Positions 28,186-36,794 of a DNA stretch of 64,000 nt are shown piece after piece. Made by a program: the position numbers and the translations under genes. The stretch covers positions 49,609 to 113,608 of the forward strand of contig NZ_FNQY01000016.1 in the NCBI RefSeq assembly GCF_900107765.1, given 5' to 3'. The notes under the pieces were generated by a model that was given only the letters and a program-made list of their open reading frames with translations, had not been told where the DNA came from and searched no databases. The stretch is from Arachidicoccus rhizosphaerae (GTDB lineage: Bacteria; Bacteroidota; Bacteroidia; Chitinophagales; Chitinophagaceae). Within the stretch, counting starts at the first letter, position 1. Each line of letters begins with the position of its first letter.

Positions 28186-29061
28186 CTAATTTAATTGATT
28201 GTCAATACCATAAAATCTGGCGGCGTTCCCTCCGAAAATAGCGGATATGGCCTCCTGACTTAAATCACTGAAATAATTTTCCAGCACCTCCACCCATTTA
28301 CCATAACCAGTTGCCACCAGGCAGACCGGCCAGTCACTGCCAAACATGAGTCTGTCCACCCCGAATGCCTCCAGTACCGTATCCAGCGCACCCTTTAGAT
28401 CTTCCGGCTTCCAGGATCTGAAATCAGCTTCCGTAACCAGCCCGGATACCTTACAATAAACATTTTTAAAGGCAGCCAGCTCCTGGATGTGCTTTTTCCA
28501 TTGTTTAATTGCGCCTGTCTTTAAATCCGGCTTGCCTATATGGTCCAGTACCAGCTTGCAGGATTTAACCTGTCCATTATCCGGTCTGGCAGAAAGTCTT
28601 TCAACTAAAGGCATGATCCTGGCTAATTGATGATGATATACCAGCAGGTCATAACTATATCCCTTATCCAGAATTGTATGCAACCCCTTTTCAAATAAAC
28701 CGTCTTCAAAAAAAGCCGGCAAATCAGTAACACCCTGTAAAATATGGCGAAACCCCTTTAAAACGGCATTTCCCTGATAACCTGAAAGTATCTGTTCCAG
28801 CTGCGGGCTTTTTAAATCCACCCAGCCTACAACGCCTTTGATAAAATCATTTTTTGCAGCCAGATTTAATAAAAAGTCTGTTTCTCCCAGCGACTGCTCC
28901 GCCTGTACGGCGATACAGCCTCCTATTTTATTTTCTTTTAATATGGGAGCCAGGTCTCCCGGTAAAAAATCTGCCCGAATCTTTGCCATATCATCCGTAA
29001 TCCAGCTGTCTCTTACCGGATCAAAGACCCAGAAATGCTGATGTGCATCAATTCTTTGCAT
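28186..29061 (-). CDS. Amidohydrolase-family lactonase, probable L-fuconolactonase
   Basis: 291 residues from MQRIDAHQHFW at 29061; the HQH motif (His-x-His) is at the very start, as in the COG3618 metal-dependent hydrolases. Other signatures are CKLVLDHIGKPD near residue 180, NVYCKVSGLVTEAD, and LMFGSDWPVCLVATGY, whose Asp is the last metal or base residue. The family opens L-fucono- and L-rhamnono-lactones. It overlaps the FAH gene by 14 bp, consistent with translational coupling, and lies 16 bp before the SDR gene. Confidence 0.88.
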   Translation of the reverse strand: MQRIDAHQHFWVFDPVRDSWITDDMAKIRADFLPGDLAPILKENKIGGCIAVQAEQSLGETDFLLNLAAKNDFIKGVVGWVDLKSPQLEQILSGYQGNAVLKGFRHILQGVTDLPAFFEDGLFEKGLHTILDKGYSYDLLVYHHQLARIMPLVERLSARPDNGQVKSCKLVLDHIGKPDLKTGAIKQWKKHIQELAAFKNVYCKVSGLVTEADFRSWKPEDLKGALDTVLEAFGVDRLMFGSDWPVCLVATGYGKWVEVLENYFSDLSQEAISAIFGGNAARFYGIDNQLN

Positions 29062-29908
29062 ATGCGACTGCTGTTTGTTTGGAGGTACCGAGTCCTTCAA
29101 TACCTAATTCTACAACATCACCCGGTTTTAAATACCATGGTTCCGGTTTCATGCCAAGACCGACCCCGGCCGGTGTTCCGGTTGATATAACATCCCCTGG
29201 CAACAAAGTCATAAACTGACTTAAATAACTGACCAGGTACTCAATATTAAAAATAAAATCAGAGGTTGAGGAGTCCTGCAATCTTTTGCCATTGACATCC
29301 AGCCATAGATGCAGGTTATTGGGATCCGCGATTTCATCTTTGGTCGCCATAAAAGGTCCTAAAGGTGCAAATGTATCACAGCCCTTTCCTTTAACCCATT
29401 GACCGCCTCTTTCTATCTGGAATTCTCTTTCACTATAATCATTGAGCAGTGCATAGCCTGCCACATAATCCAAGGCTTCCTTTTTTTCAACATAAGATGC
29501 TTTTTTCCCGATAACGACGGCCAGTTCCACTTCCCAGTCTGTCTTTACAGAATTTTTAGGGATAACCACCGGATCAAACGGTCCGCATAAAGCGGTGGTA
29601 GCCTTAAAAAACACGATAGGTTCCTCAGGAATCTTAGCTCCCGTTTCAGCGGCATGTTTGGCATAGTTCAGGCCGATACAAATGATTTTAGAAGGCCTTG
29701 CCACTGCACTGCCCCATCTCTGCGTAACTGACACTTCAGGTAGATTACATTCGTTTTTCATCACCTCTTCTGCCAGTTTCTCTAATCCTCCTTCGGCAAA
29801 AAACGCCTCATCATAATCCTTCACAAAGGCAGAAGTATCAAATCTCTTATCACCAATTAAAACGCCTGGTTTTTCCTGGCCCTGCTGTCCAAATCTTATC
29901 AGTTTCAT
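29048..29908 (-). CDS. FAH-family hydrolase, probable 2,4-diketo-3-deoxy-L-fuconate hydrolase
   Basis: 286 residues of the fumarylacetoacetate hydrolase fold. KIICIGLNYAKHAAETGAKIPEEPIVFFK is the family signature start. Metal ligands are in WEVELAVVIGKKA (two Glu) and NDYSERE (Asp), and STGTPAGVGLGMKP closes the active site. In the non-phosphorylating fucose pathway the corresponding enzyme cleaves 2,4-diketo-3-deoxy-L-fuconate to pyruvate and L-lactate. Related sequences are also listed as ureidoglycolate lyases, but the neighbours support the sugar-acid function. Confidence 0.85.
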   Translation of the reverse strand: MKLIRFGQQGQEKPGVLIGDKRFDTSAFVKDYDEAFFAEGGLEKLAEEVMKNECNLPEVSVTQRWGSAVARPSKIICIGLNYAKHAAETGAKIPEEPIVFFKATTALCGPFDPVVIPKNSVKTDWEVELAVVIGKKASYVEKKEALDYVAGYALLNDYSEREFQIERGGQWVKGKGCDTFAPLGPFMATKDEIADPNNLHLWLDVNGKRLQDSSTSDFIFNIEYLVSYLSQFMTLLPGDVISTGTPAGVGLGMKPEPWYLKPGDVVELGIEGLGTSKQTAVAYAKN

Positions 29909-29955
29909 AATCGTCTTTTTGTTATCTGTATTATTCTATATTCAATCTGTTGAAC

Positions 29956-30723
29956 CTAGTTATTTAGTTTTATAAATCCACCGTCAATAGGGTAATCACA
30001 ACCGGTAATAAACCCTGCTTCATCGCTGCACAGATATAAAATCAGATCTGCGATTTCAGATGGCTTTGCCATCCGGCCAATGGGTTGCGTGGCGGAGAGT
30101 TTTTCAAACATGTCCTGTTCACGGCCAGGGTAGTTTTTAGCCAAAAATCCGTCTACAAAAGGTGTATGAACTCTGGCCGGAGATATACAGTTACACCTAA
30201 TGCCTTCCTTTACATAATCCTTAGCGACAGACAATGTCATAGCCAGGACAGCACCCTTACTCATAGAATAGGCAAAACGGTCCGGGATACCGACACTGGA
30301 TGCGATGGAAGCCAGATTAAGGATGACCCCTTTTTTAGCAGCCTGCATCCGGCTGATAGCCGCCAGCATGGAATTATACACACCTTTTACATTCACCTGG
30401 TAAATCCGGTCAAAATCGGCTTCAGGAGTGCTGTCTAGCTTTCCGATATGGGAAACACCTGCACTGTTGACAAGAATATCTATGGAATCAGGTGTTCCAT
30501 AGGCTTCTATGACCGCCGCCTGGTCCGTAACATTGACCAGTAAGACGGAGGCCTGTCCTCCTTTTTGTTTAATCTCCGCCTCTGTTTGCCGGGCACCCGC
30601 CTCATTTAAATCTACAATCCATACATGTGCACCCGCTTCAGCAAAGCTAAAGGCAGTGGCCTGACCTATCCCGCTTCCTGCACCGGTAATCAGTGCATTT
30701 TTCCCGTTTAAACTGAATTTCAT
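29956..30723 (-). CDS. SDR oxidoreductase, probable 2-keto-3-deoxy-L-fuconate dehydrogenase
   Basis: 255 residues from MKFSLNGKNALITG at 30723; a longer open frame upstream would overlap the mutarotase gene and has no domain content. Cofactor motif TGAGSGIGQATA, NSAG at about 82, catalytic Ser in LNLASIASSVGI and Y-S-M-S-K (a proper YxxxK), and C-terminal GCDYPIDGGFIKLNN. Context indicates the oxidation giving the 2,4-diketo acid cleaved by the FAH protein encoded 48 bp downstream. Confidence 0.84.
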   Translation of the reverse strand: MKFSLNGKNALITGAGSGIGQATAFSFAEAGAHVWIVDLNEAGARQTEAEIKQKGGQASVLLVNVTDQAAVIEAYGTPDSIDILVNSAGVSHIGKLDSTPEADFDRIYQVNVKGVYNSMLAAISRMQAAKKGVILNLASIASSVGIPDRFAYSMSKGAVLAMTLSVAKDYVKEGIRCNCISPARVHTPFVDGFLAKNYPGREQDMFEKLSATQPIGRMAKPSEIADLILYLCSDEAGFITGCDYPIDGGFIKLNN

Positions 30724-30791
30724 TATATATCGCTTTTTATTTTTTATGATGAATACCCGGATGGCCTGATTTCTACCTCCAAAGGTATTCA

Positions 30792-31127
30792 TTACGCTTC
30801 TAAAGAAAAGATTTCTTCCATCAGCCGCCATTTTTCCCCGGGCGCTGCTCCGGGCAGTGCCTGTTGGTATTTCCACATCAGGTTTTCCCACTCCTGCACT
30901 TTTGGATTGTTGTTATCCGCCTGGGCTTTTTTGTCAAAACTAAAATCCTCCCCAACTTGCATCAGCATAAAGAGTCTGTTTGCTGTTCGGTATATCTGCA
31001 TATGTTCAATACCGCTTTCTTTTATACTGGCAGTGATCTCAGGCCAGATCCTTTTATGATAGGATTCATACTCCCGGATAAGTTCAGGATCATCTTTCAG
31101 GTCTAATGCTAACGCGTAAGTTTTCAT
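30792..31127 (-). CDS. RhaM-type (DUF718) sugar mutarotase, probably acting on L-fucose
   Basis: 111 residues from MKTYALALDLKDDP at 31127. Features of the L-rhamnose mutarotase family: EYESYHKRIWPEITASIKESGIEHMQIYRTANRLFMLMQV, with the catalytic-region His and Tyr, and WENLMWKYQQALP. It interconverts alpha and beta anomers. In a fucose operon it would supply the anomer used by the dehydrogenase; this is inference from neighbours. The transporter gene lies just upstream. Confidence 0.85.
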   Translation of the reverse strand: MKTYALALDLKDDPELIREYESYHKRIWPEITASIKESGIEHMQIYRTANRLFMLMQVGEDFSFDKKAQADNNNPKVQEWENLMWKYQQALPGAAPGEKWRLMEEIFSLEA

Positions 31128-31196
31128 AATTTTTCCAGGGGGTAACCCCATTTATATTTAATTTCTACACTATACTTCCTATTGAATGACAACAAA

Positions 31197-32438
31197 TTAA
31201 TGCTTGCTCAAATCTATCTGTAACTTTTCGCCTGCATTTTGATCATGGGGATCCAGGCCGATAGCATATCCCCTCCAACCATACCAGGCTACGATTACAA
31301 AACAAACCATCGGAATCACATAAGAGAAGGCCGTCGTATATTTATCTGCCAAAAAGCCCATGACTGCCGGCACGATTGCTCCCCCGACTATAGACATAAT
31401 CATAAAGGAAGCCGCCTTTTTGGTATGTGATCCCAAACCTTTTATACCCAGGGCAAAAATGGTAGGGAACATAATAGACTCAAATAAGAAAATCCCCATT
31501 AAAGCACCGATAGAAATCCAGTTAAAGTGTAGTAAAACAATACCACAGAGCACCACATTTACAAGGGCATAAAAAGTCAAAAGTACCTGTGGGGCAAAAA
31601 TCCGCATCAGTGCCGTTCCGATAAAGCGGCCGGCAGCAAATAAAAATAATGCGACACCCAATAATGTGGAGGCCAGTGCATTGTCTATCTTAAGGCCGCT
31701 CTCCGTACAATAATTGATAAATAAAGCAGCTACGCCAACCTGGGCAGCGATATAAAAAAACTGTGCAATGACCCCAAAAATAAAATGCGGATGTTGCCCT
31801 AGCGGTTTTTTATCCTCCTCAGCACTTAAATGTTCAGCCTCTGCTTCCTTGATTTCTGGTAATTTAGTGCGTATAAATAAAAAGGCAATAGCCAGAACCA
31901 CCACGCCAATTACCAGATATACATTTTTAACAGAATCCAGGTTATCACTATTACCATCAGAGAAAAACAGCCAACTGGCGATAAACGGACCGCAAAAAGA
32001 ACCAAGACCGTTAAAGCATTGACTGAGATTCAGCCTGTTAGCAGATTTTGCCGGATCCCCCAGCACCGTAACATATGGATTAGCGGTTGTTTCCAGGCAT
32101 CCGCAACCGGCTGCCAATATAAAGAGGGCCAGTAAAAAATAATTAAAGTTATAAGACTCTGCCGCCGGATAAAATAAAAATGCACCAATGGCAAAGAGTA
32201 ACAGTCCAAAGATGATTCCCTTTTTATAATCGAATTTATTGACAAAAACGCCAATGAGTCCGATCAGAAAATAGGCCCCGAAATAAGCTGCCTGCAATAA
32301 AGTACTCCTGGTTTTGGTCACATTTAACGTCACCTGAAAGTGCTTATTGAGTACATCCAAAAGGCCATAAGTGAAGCCCCAGATAAAAAACAGAGAAGTA
32401 ACTAGTGCAAACGCAAACAGATACTTATTTTTTGACAT
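31197..32438 (-). CDS. fucP: FucP-type MFS sugar:proton symporter
   Basis: 413 residues, twelve predicted membrane helices. It begins LFAFALVTSLFFIWGFTYGLLDVLNKHFQ, the fucose permease N-terminus, and contains LETTANPYVTVLGDPAKSANRLNLSQCFNGLGSFCGPF, the E-T-x-A-N-P signature and the N-x-x-Q motif of the FucP/GluP/NagP group. It takes a free sugar across the inner membrane. It is the first gene of the operon, and 253 bp with the divergent DUF151 gene's promoter lie upstream. A second paralogue is at 47124-48485. Confidence 0.9.
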   Translation of the reverse strand: MSKNKYLFAFALVTSLFFIWGFTYGLLDVLNKHFQVTLNVTKTRSTLLQAAYFGAYFLIGLIGVFVNKFDYKKGIIFGLLLFAIGAFLFYPAAESYNFNYFLLALFILAAGCGCLETTANPYVTVLGDPAKSANRLNLSQCFNGLGSFCGPFIASWLFFSDGNSDNLDSVKNVYLVIGVVVLAIAFLFIRTKLPEIKEAEAEHLSAEEDKKPLGQHPHFIFGVIAQFFYIAAQVGVAALFINYCTESGLKIDNALASTLLGVALFLFAAGRFIGTALMRIFAPQVLLTFYALVNVVLCGIVLLHFNWISIGALMGIFLFESIMFPTIFALGIKGLGSHTKKAASFMIMSIVGGAIVPAVMGFLADKYTTAFSYVIPMVCFVIVAWYGWRGYAIGLDPHDQNAGEKLQIDLSKH

Positions 32439-32652
32439 ATTACAATTTTAAAGTAAATTAGAATTTTAGTCTGATTTTGATATCCAAAGTAATTATAATA
32501 ATTCAGGATTATAGTGTCATTTATTGGCCAATTCTTGTAATATATTAACATCCGTAAGTCTGAAAATACAGATTTGATGTAATAATAATTATACTGCGGA
32601 AGTGATTTGCTATTTTATCTGCCAAATTGAAAGGATTCCGCCTTGATTTTTT

Positions 32653-32660
32653 TATTTTTG
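32653..32660 (+). promoter_or_regulatory. -7 element TATTTTTG before the DUF151 gene
   Basis: An exact TAnnTTTG match 31 bp upstream of the ATG at 32692. The rest of the divergent spacer 32439-32652 must also hold the fucP promoter, which I could not place with confidence. Confidence 0.5.
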
Positions 32661-32691
32661 TCCTTCAACTCGAAAAACCGAGAATAGCAGA

Positions 32692-33288
32692 ATGAAAAAG
32701 ATTGAATTAGAAATAATTGCTTTATCTCATAGTATGTCTGGTACCCAGTCCTATGCAGTAGTACTAGGAGAGGTAAACGGCCTGCGTAAATTACCTATCG
32801 TAATAGGTGGATTTGAGGCCCAGGCCATAGCTGTCGCACTTGAAAGAATGAAGCCCACACGCCCACTCACCCATGATTTGATTAAAAATATCACTTCTGC
32901 ATTCAATATTGAATTACTGGAAGTGATTATTAACGACTTACAAGAGGGTGTCTTTTATTCAACCCTGGTTTGTATGAATGACCATCAGTCTGCTGAAATT
33001 GATAGCCGCACAAGTGATGCGATCGCCCTGGCAGTACGCTATGGGTGCCCGATTTATACCTATGAGCATATTTTGGACAGCGCCTCCTTAGAAATGAATA
33101 CTTCTGCTGTCAGCAGCAGTTCTGAAGCCTATAATCCATCCATAACGGAAGAGACCAAAAAAGAAAGCGATCTTTCGCATCTTTCTGTAATTGAATTACA
33201 AAAAATGCTGGATCAGGTGCTGGAATCTGAGGATTATATTAAAGCAGCCGCCATCCGCGATGAGATCAATCGTCGTAAAAGCAAATAA
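32692..33288 (+). CDS. Bifunctional nuclease domain (DUF151) protein with a UVR motif
   Basis: 198 residues. The DUF151 domain spans about 1-130 (LPIVIGGFEAQAIAVALERMKPTRPLTHDLIKN ... AEIDSRTSDAIALAVRYGCPIYTYEHIL). A Ser-rich linker leads to a C-terminal UvrB/UvrC-type helix pair, LQKMLDQVLESEDYIKAAAIRDEINRRKS. The two-part arrangement is common in Bacteroidota. DUF151 proteins are reported to have nuclease activity in plants, but their bacterial role is not settled. It lies 52 bp before ispE. Confidence 0.9.
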   Translation: MKKIELEIIALSHSMSGTQSYAVVLGEVNGLRKLPIVIGGFEAQAIAVALERMKPTRPLTHDLIKNITSAFNIELLEVIINDLQEGVFYSTLVCMNDHQSAEIDSRTSDAIALAVRYGCPIYTYEHILDSASLEMNTSAVSSSSEAYNPSITEETKKESDLSHLSVIELQKMLDQVLESEDYIKAAAIRDEINRRKSK

Positions 33289-33340
33289 TCAGGCGTTTCG
33301 GCCCTTTTCAGTAACTAAATAGATTAAAACTCTACATGGC

Positions 33341-34285
33341 ATGATTGTATCCCCTGGCGCAAAACTCAATTTGGGGCTATATATTACAGGCAAACGGCAG
33401 GATGGCTATCATGATTTATTGACCTTATTTTATCCTATCCCCTTTTCCGACAGCCTGGAAGTGATTGTGTCCAATACGGCTGATCAAAAGGCGGGAACAG
33501 TTAAAATTTCAGATAGATGGGCCGGCAAAATGGCTCCTGGCGATGTAGCAAATTCTCCTTTGCAACCATGTCCAGATCTGCCCCTCTGTTATAGCAGTTC
33601 CGGAATTCCAATAAAAGGAGACTCGCAAGATAATTTATGTATTAAAGCCTACCGGTTATTAAAGGCTGACTATCCTCAGCTTCCCGCCATTCAAATGCAT
33701 TTACATAAAAATGTACCAATGGGTGCAGGACTCGGAGGTGGCAGCGCCGATGGCGCCGCCGCTTTAAAGGCATTCAATGAACTAGCCGGTCTGCAGCTTT
33801 CAGAAAAGGCCTTGCTGGATTATGCGGCAAGACTAGGCAGTGACTGTCCTTTTTTTATCAAAAATACGGCGCAGATAGCCGTGGGCAGAGGAGAAATCCT
33901 TTCCGAGGCCCCAGGTGGCCTGGAAAGCTTATTAAAAGGTTATACGCTGGTGCTTATTTGCCCGGGCATCCATGTTCCGACTGCAATGGCTTTTAATAAT
34001 ATCATTCCAAAACAAGGACCGGAGCTGGAAATGTTCACACGTATCTTCAGTAAACCTCCTGAATTTTGGCCTGATACCCTCACCAATGACTTTGAAACCC
34101 CTGTTTTTGCCCAGTTTGAAGCGATAAAAGCAATTAAAGAGGGATTATATACCCTGGGAGCCGCCTATGCCAGTATGACCGGCTCAGGAAGCTCCGTATT
34201 TGGATTATTTGCCAATGGGCAAATACCGACAGCTGCAGCGCTGGATAAATTTAAACCTTACAGCGTACATTCCTGGCCTTTATAA
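33341..34285 (+). CDS. ispE: 4-diphosphocytidyl-2-C-methyl-D-erythritol kinase
   Basis: 314 residues, GHMP kinase superfamily. Opening motif SPGAKLNLGLYITGKRQDGYHDLLTLFYPI, ATP loop VPMGAGLGGGSADGAAALKAFN (around residue 125) and C-terminal GSGSSVFGLF. It catalyses the ATP-dependent step of the methylerythritol-phosphate isoprenoid pathway, which indicates that this organism uses that route. A loop near residues 60-85 (MAPGDVANSPLQPCPDLPLC) looks longer than in Escherichia coli. It shares strand and close spacing with the upstream gene. Confidence 0.95.
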   Translation: MIVSPGAKLNLGLYITGKRQDGYHDLLTLFYPIPFSDSLEVIVSNTADQKAGTVKISDRWAGKMAPGDVANSPLQPCPDLPLCYSSSGIPIKGDSQDNLCIKAYRLLKADYPQLPAIQMHLHKNVPMGAGLGGGSADGAAALKAFNELAGLQLSEKALLDYAARLGSDCPFFIKNTAQIAVGRGEILSEAPGGLESLLKGYTLVLICPGIHVPTAMAFNNIIPKQGPELEMFTRIFSKPPEFWPDTLTNDFETPVFAQFEAIKAIKEGLYTLGAAYASMTGSGSSVFGLFANGQIPTAAALDKFKPYSVHSWPL

Positions 34286-34328
34286 CAAAGTGCCGGGTCC
34301 GGGCAAACTACGCAAATTGCTGAGCCGG

Positions 34329-34814
34329 CTATCTTTCCAGGTCTTCACCTGAAAAATGGAAAGGCAATAAAAAAGCAGCATCTTTTACCCGCACAACTGC
34401 ACCGTTTTGCCCCGACATCAATATGAGTACCGGTTTACCAAACCTTACCTGTTGTTCCTGCAAGGCCTGCCTGCACATCCCGCAGGGTGCAATAGGCACC
34501 CTGTCTGTTCCTTTGGGGTTATAATAGCTGATCGCAATTTTTGTAACCGGCACCCCTGGATGAACAGAAGAAATGGTAGACAGCAATACTCTCTCTGCAC
34601 AGATACCGACCGGATAACTGGCGTTTTCCTGATTGGTACTCTCTACGATCATTCCATTTTCTAAAAGCCCCACAGCCGATACCCCAAAATTGGAATAAGG
34701 CACATAGGCATGATGCGCTTTTTCCCTGGCTCTTTCCAGTAAAGCAGCCTCCTCAGGAACCAAATCCTCTATTGAATCAAAATAGTCATATGAAAACTGA
34801 TATTGTTTCTCCAT
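34329..34814 (-). CDS. cdd: Cytidine deaminase
   Basis: 161 residues from MEKQYQFSYDYF at 34814. The zinc motifs are clear: NASYPVGICAERVLLSTI (Cys-Ala-Glu) and PIAPCGMCRQAL (Pro-Cys-x-x-Cys). It deaminates cytidine and deoxycytidine in pyrimidine salvage. It is convergent with ispE and its stop is 44 bp from that of ispE. The fairly long N-terminus matches the Bacteroidota form. Confidence 0.94.
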   Translation of the reverse strand: MEKQYQFSYDYFDSIEDLVPEEAALLERAREKAHHAYVPYSNFGVSAVGLLENGMIVESTNQENASYPVGICAERVLLSTISSVHPGVPVTKIAISYYNPKGTDRVPIAPCGMCRQALQEQQVRFGKPVLILMSGQNGAVVRVKDAAFLLPFHFSGEDLER

Positions 34815-34871
34815 AAATCGAAATTTTAGTACTGTAATAACGCCCTTTATCCAATAATGCCGGGCAGTCAA

Positions 34872-35203
34872 TTAACCTCTCCAAAAATAAAGGGGAATAA
34901 ATATAAGCATTTATGGGAGAACTTTCTTTAAACAATTGATAATAATCAACTGAAATCCGGGCTAAATGGGGCGAAAAATTACAGGTGTTCAATTTTGTCG
35001 CAACCTATCAAAAATGGTAAAGGTTCTCACAGAGCCATGGGAATCCAGGAAACTTGTTTGAATGCTTGAACACGCATCTAAACTTCAGGTCATTTACGGC
35101 TAATAATCTGAGTGCAAAAAACCTTATAGATGGCAAGGGGAATTTGAAACGGACCTGGCATTATTTTCGGGTTATAAGAAATTGGCAAATTTTAGCCTAC
35201 AAT
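34872..35203. other. Spacer upstream of cdd and the decayed toxin-antitoxin module
   Basis: No frame with recognisable content. The left part holds the cdd promoter region; the remainder may be remnant sequence associated with the toxin-antitoxin insertion. No RNA gene seen. Confidence 0.4.
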
Positions 35204-35265
35204 AACTATAGATATATCTATAAAACTTCATCATTTTGCCTGTTTTTATAGATATATCTATAGTT
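35204..35265. promoter_or_regulatory. Paired palindromic operators of the decayed HTH/HipA module
   Basis: Two copies of the perfect 16-bp palindrome TATAGATATATCTATA (35207-35222 and 35247-35262), 40 bp apart centre to centre, each in a 22-bp context that forms a larger inverted repeat with the other. Such paired sites directly before an antitoxin gene are typical of autoregulated toxin-antitoxin operons. The antitoxin that would bind them is no longer intact. Confidence 0.65.
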
Positions 35266-35269
35266 TATA

Positions 35270-35533
35270 AATCAGGACAAGAACTCATTAAAGAATTGGG
35301 ACAACAGTATAAAAGTTACATAAGGCAAATAAGGCCGCCCCAAAAGATGATTTCAACTCAACACGGGTATTAGTACATTTACGATAAGCACATTTAAAAA
35401 TGGAAGTTTTACAAGAATAACCTTATCTTACATTATAAAACCTTTGCGTGCCCTCGATTTGCAAGATGAAATAAACAAGCTTTTGCCTGAAATCCCTGCC
35501 AGCCCGAAAGAGATGTTCAAAAACATAAAATGA
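35270..35533 (+). pseudogene. Decayed HTH (Xre-type) antitoxin
   Basis: No intact reading frame remains. Fragments in different frames still look like a HipB/Xre-type antitoxin: an N-terminal helix about ELGQQYKSYIRQIR (near 35290-35331), then, in another frame, TGISTFTISTFKNGSFTRIT and IIKPLRALDLQDEINKLLPE, ending PASPKEMFKNIK with a TGA at 35531-35533. The HTH core and the ALDLQDEINKLLPE tail fit Bacteroidota antitoxins next to hipA genes. At least two frameshifts or deletions and the loss of the start codon are needed to explain it. Confidence 0.6.
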
Positions 35534-35541
35534 AATAAGCC

Positions 35542-36794
35542 ATGGAAGATAATGTCATATTAATAAATTATGGAATCAGGATGTAGGGTATTTAGACGGG
35601 GACAAAAAAGCAAAAGTCGCAGTATTTGAATTTAAAAACAGTTTTCTTAAATCCGGCCTTGATATCTCTCCTATTGCAATGTCGATAAATGCGCCTCGAA
35701 GTCTAAAACATCTGCTTTGGCCTGGCAATAGGGACAAACTGTATCAGAATCTGCCTACCGCTATTGCTGACAGCTTGCCGGATAAGTGGGGCGATTCTAT
35801 ATATAGAGCCTGGTTAATAGACAACAAAATATCCACAAAAAAAATAACCCCGGTTGATCATCTTTTATTTATTGGATCAAGCGCTATGGGGGCATTGGAA
35901 TTTGAACCAGCACAACTTATGGTTAATAATGAGCCGTCCATTCTAGACATACCAAGACTATATCAATTTTCAAGCCTGGTTTTTAAACAAAAAACACCAA
36001 CGATAGTAGATAACAATCAGTCAATTCTTTGGCAGGATCTGATTAAAATAAGCTCCTCTCCTGGTGGAAAAAGACCAAAAGCAATCGTCGCCGTTAATAA
36101 AAACACCGGGGAAGTCATCTCAGGCCAAGGAAGGATTCCTAATGATTTTCAGCATTATATATTAAAATATGATGACAACTCCACTTATCCGTTGGCCAAA
36201 CTGGAATTTGTTTATTATAAGATGGCCTTAAAGGCCGGCATACATATGATGCCCTCCGAATTAAGGCAATATGGCGATGTCCCACACTTTCTTACCCAAA
36301 GGTTTGACAGGAAGGGCAACCAAAAAATCCATACGCAAACTTTAGCCGCAATGGCTCCGCCAGTAAAGACTTATGAAGGAATTTTCGAGGTTATCAGGTA
36401 TTTAAATTTACCGATTGAGGATTCCATTCAGCAATATCTGAGAACAGTTTTCAATATTATCACCCGCAATGTGGATGACCATAACAAAAACTTCAGTTTT
36501 TGCATGACTGAAAAAGCGATTTGGCGTTTATCTCCTGCATACGATCTGACTTTCAGTGTCGACTTAGGCGCTCCGGGATACGTCAATCGTCATCAGTTAA
36601 CCGTAAACGAAAAGGATGAAGATATAAATAGGAAGGATCTGGAAAAGCTCGGTATTGAAAATGACATTCCGGAATACAAAGCCTTAATCAACCAGGTGAT
36701 AGAGGCCGCCAATCTATTTCCTACCTATGCAAAGGAACTGGGCATCCAAAATGACCTGATTGCAAGTATCCAAAGTGAGTTTATAATGCTTTAG
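35542..36794 (+). pseudogene. hipA: HipA-like Ser/Thr kinase toxin, frameshifted near the start
   Basis: From the ATG at 35542 the frame reads MEDNVILIN and then meets a TAG at 35584. One base earlier in phase, from about 35568, the frame reads LWNQDVGYLDGDKKAKVAVF and is open to 36794. One missing base near 35566-35570 explains this. Downstream all kinase motifs are kept: the phosphate-loop-like SSPGGKRPKA, ILKYD, FLTQRFDR, the catalytic NVDDHNKNFSF and the metal-binding SPAYDL. A shorter product starting at the ATG at 35679 is possible (371 residues) but lacks the first part of the N-terminal subdomain. It overlaps the convergent GH116 gene by 4 bp. Confidence 0.8.

Noticed and set aside
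34872..35203. A small RNA or gene in the space after cdd.
   Set aside because: Only a short plus-strand frame from 35054 is open, with no similarity I recognise and no promoter or terminator framing it.
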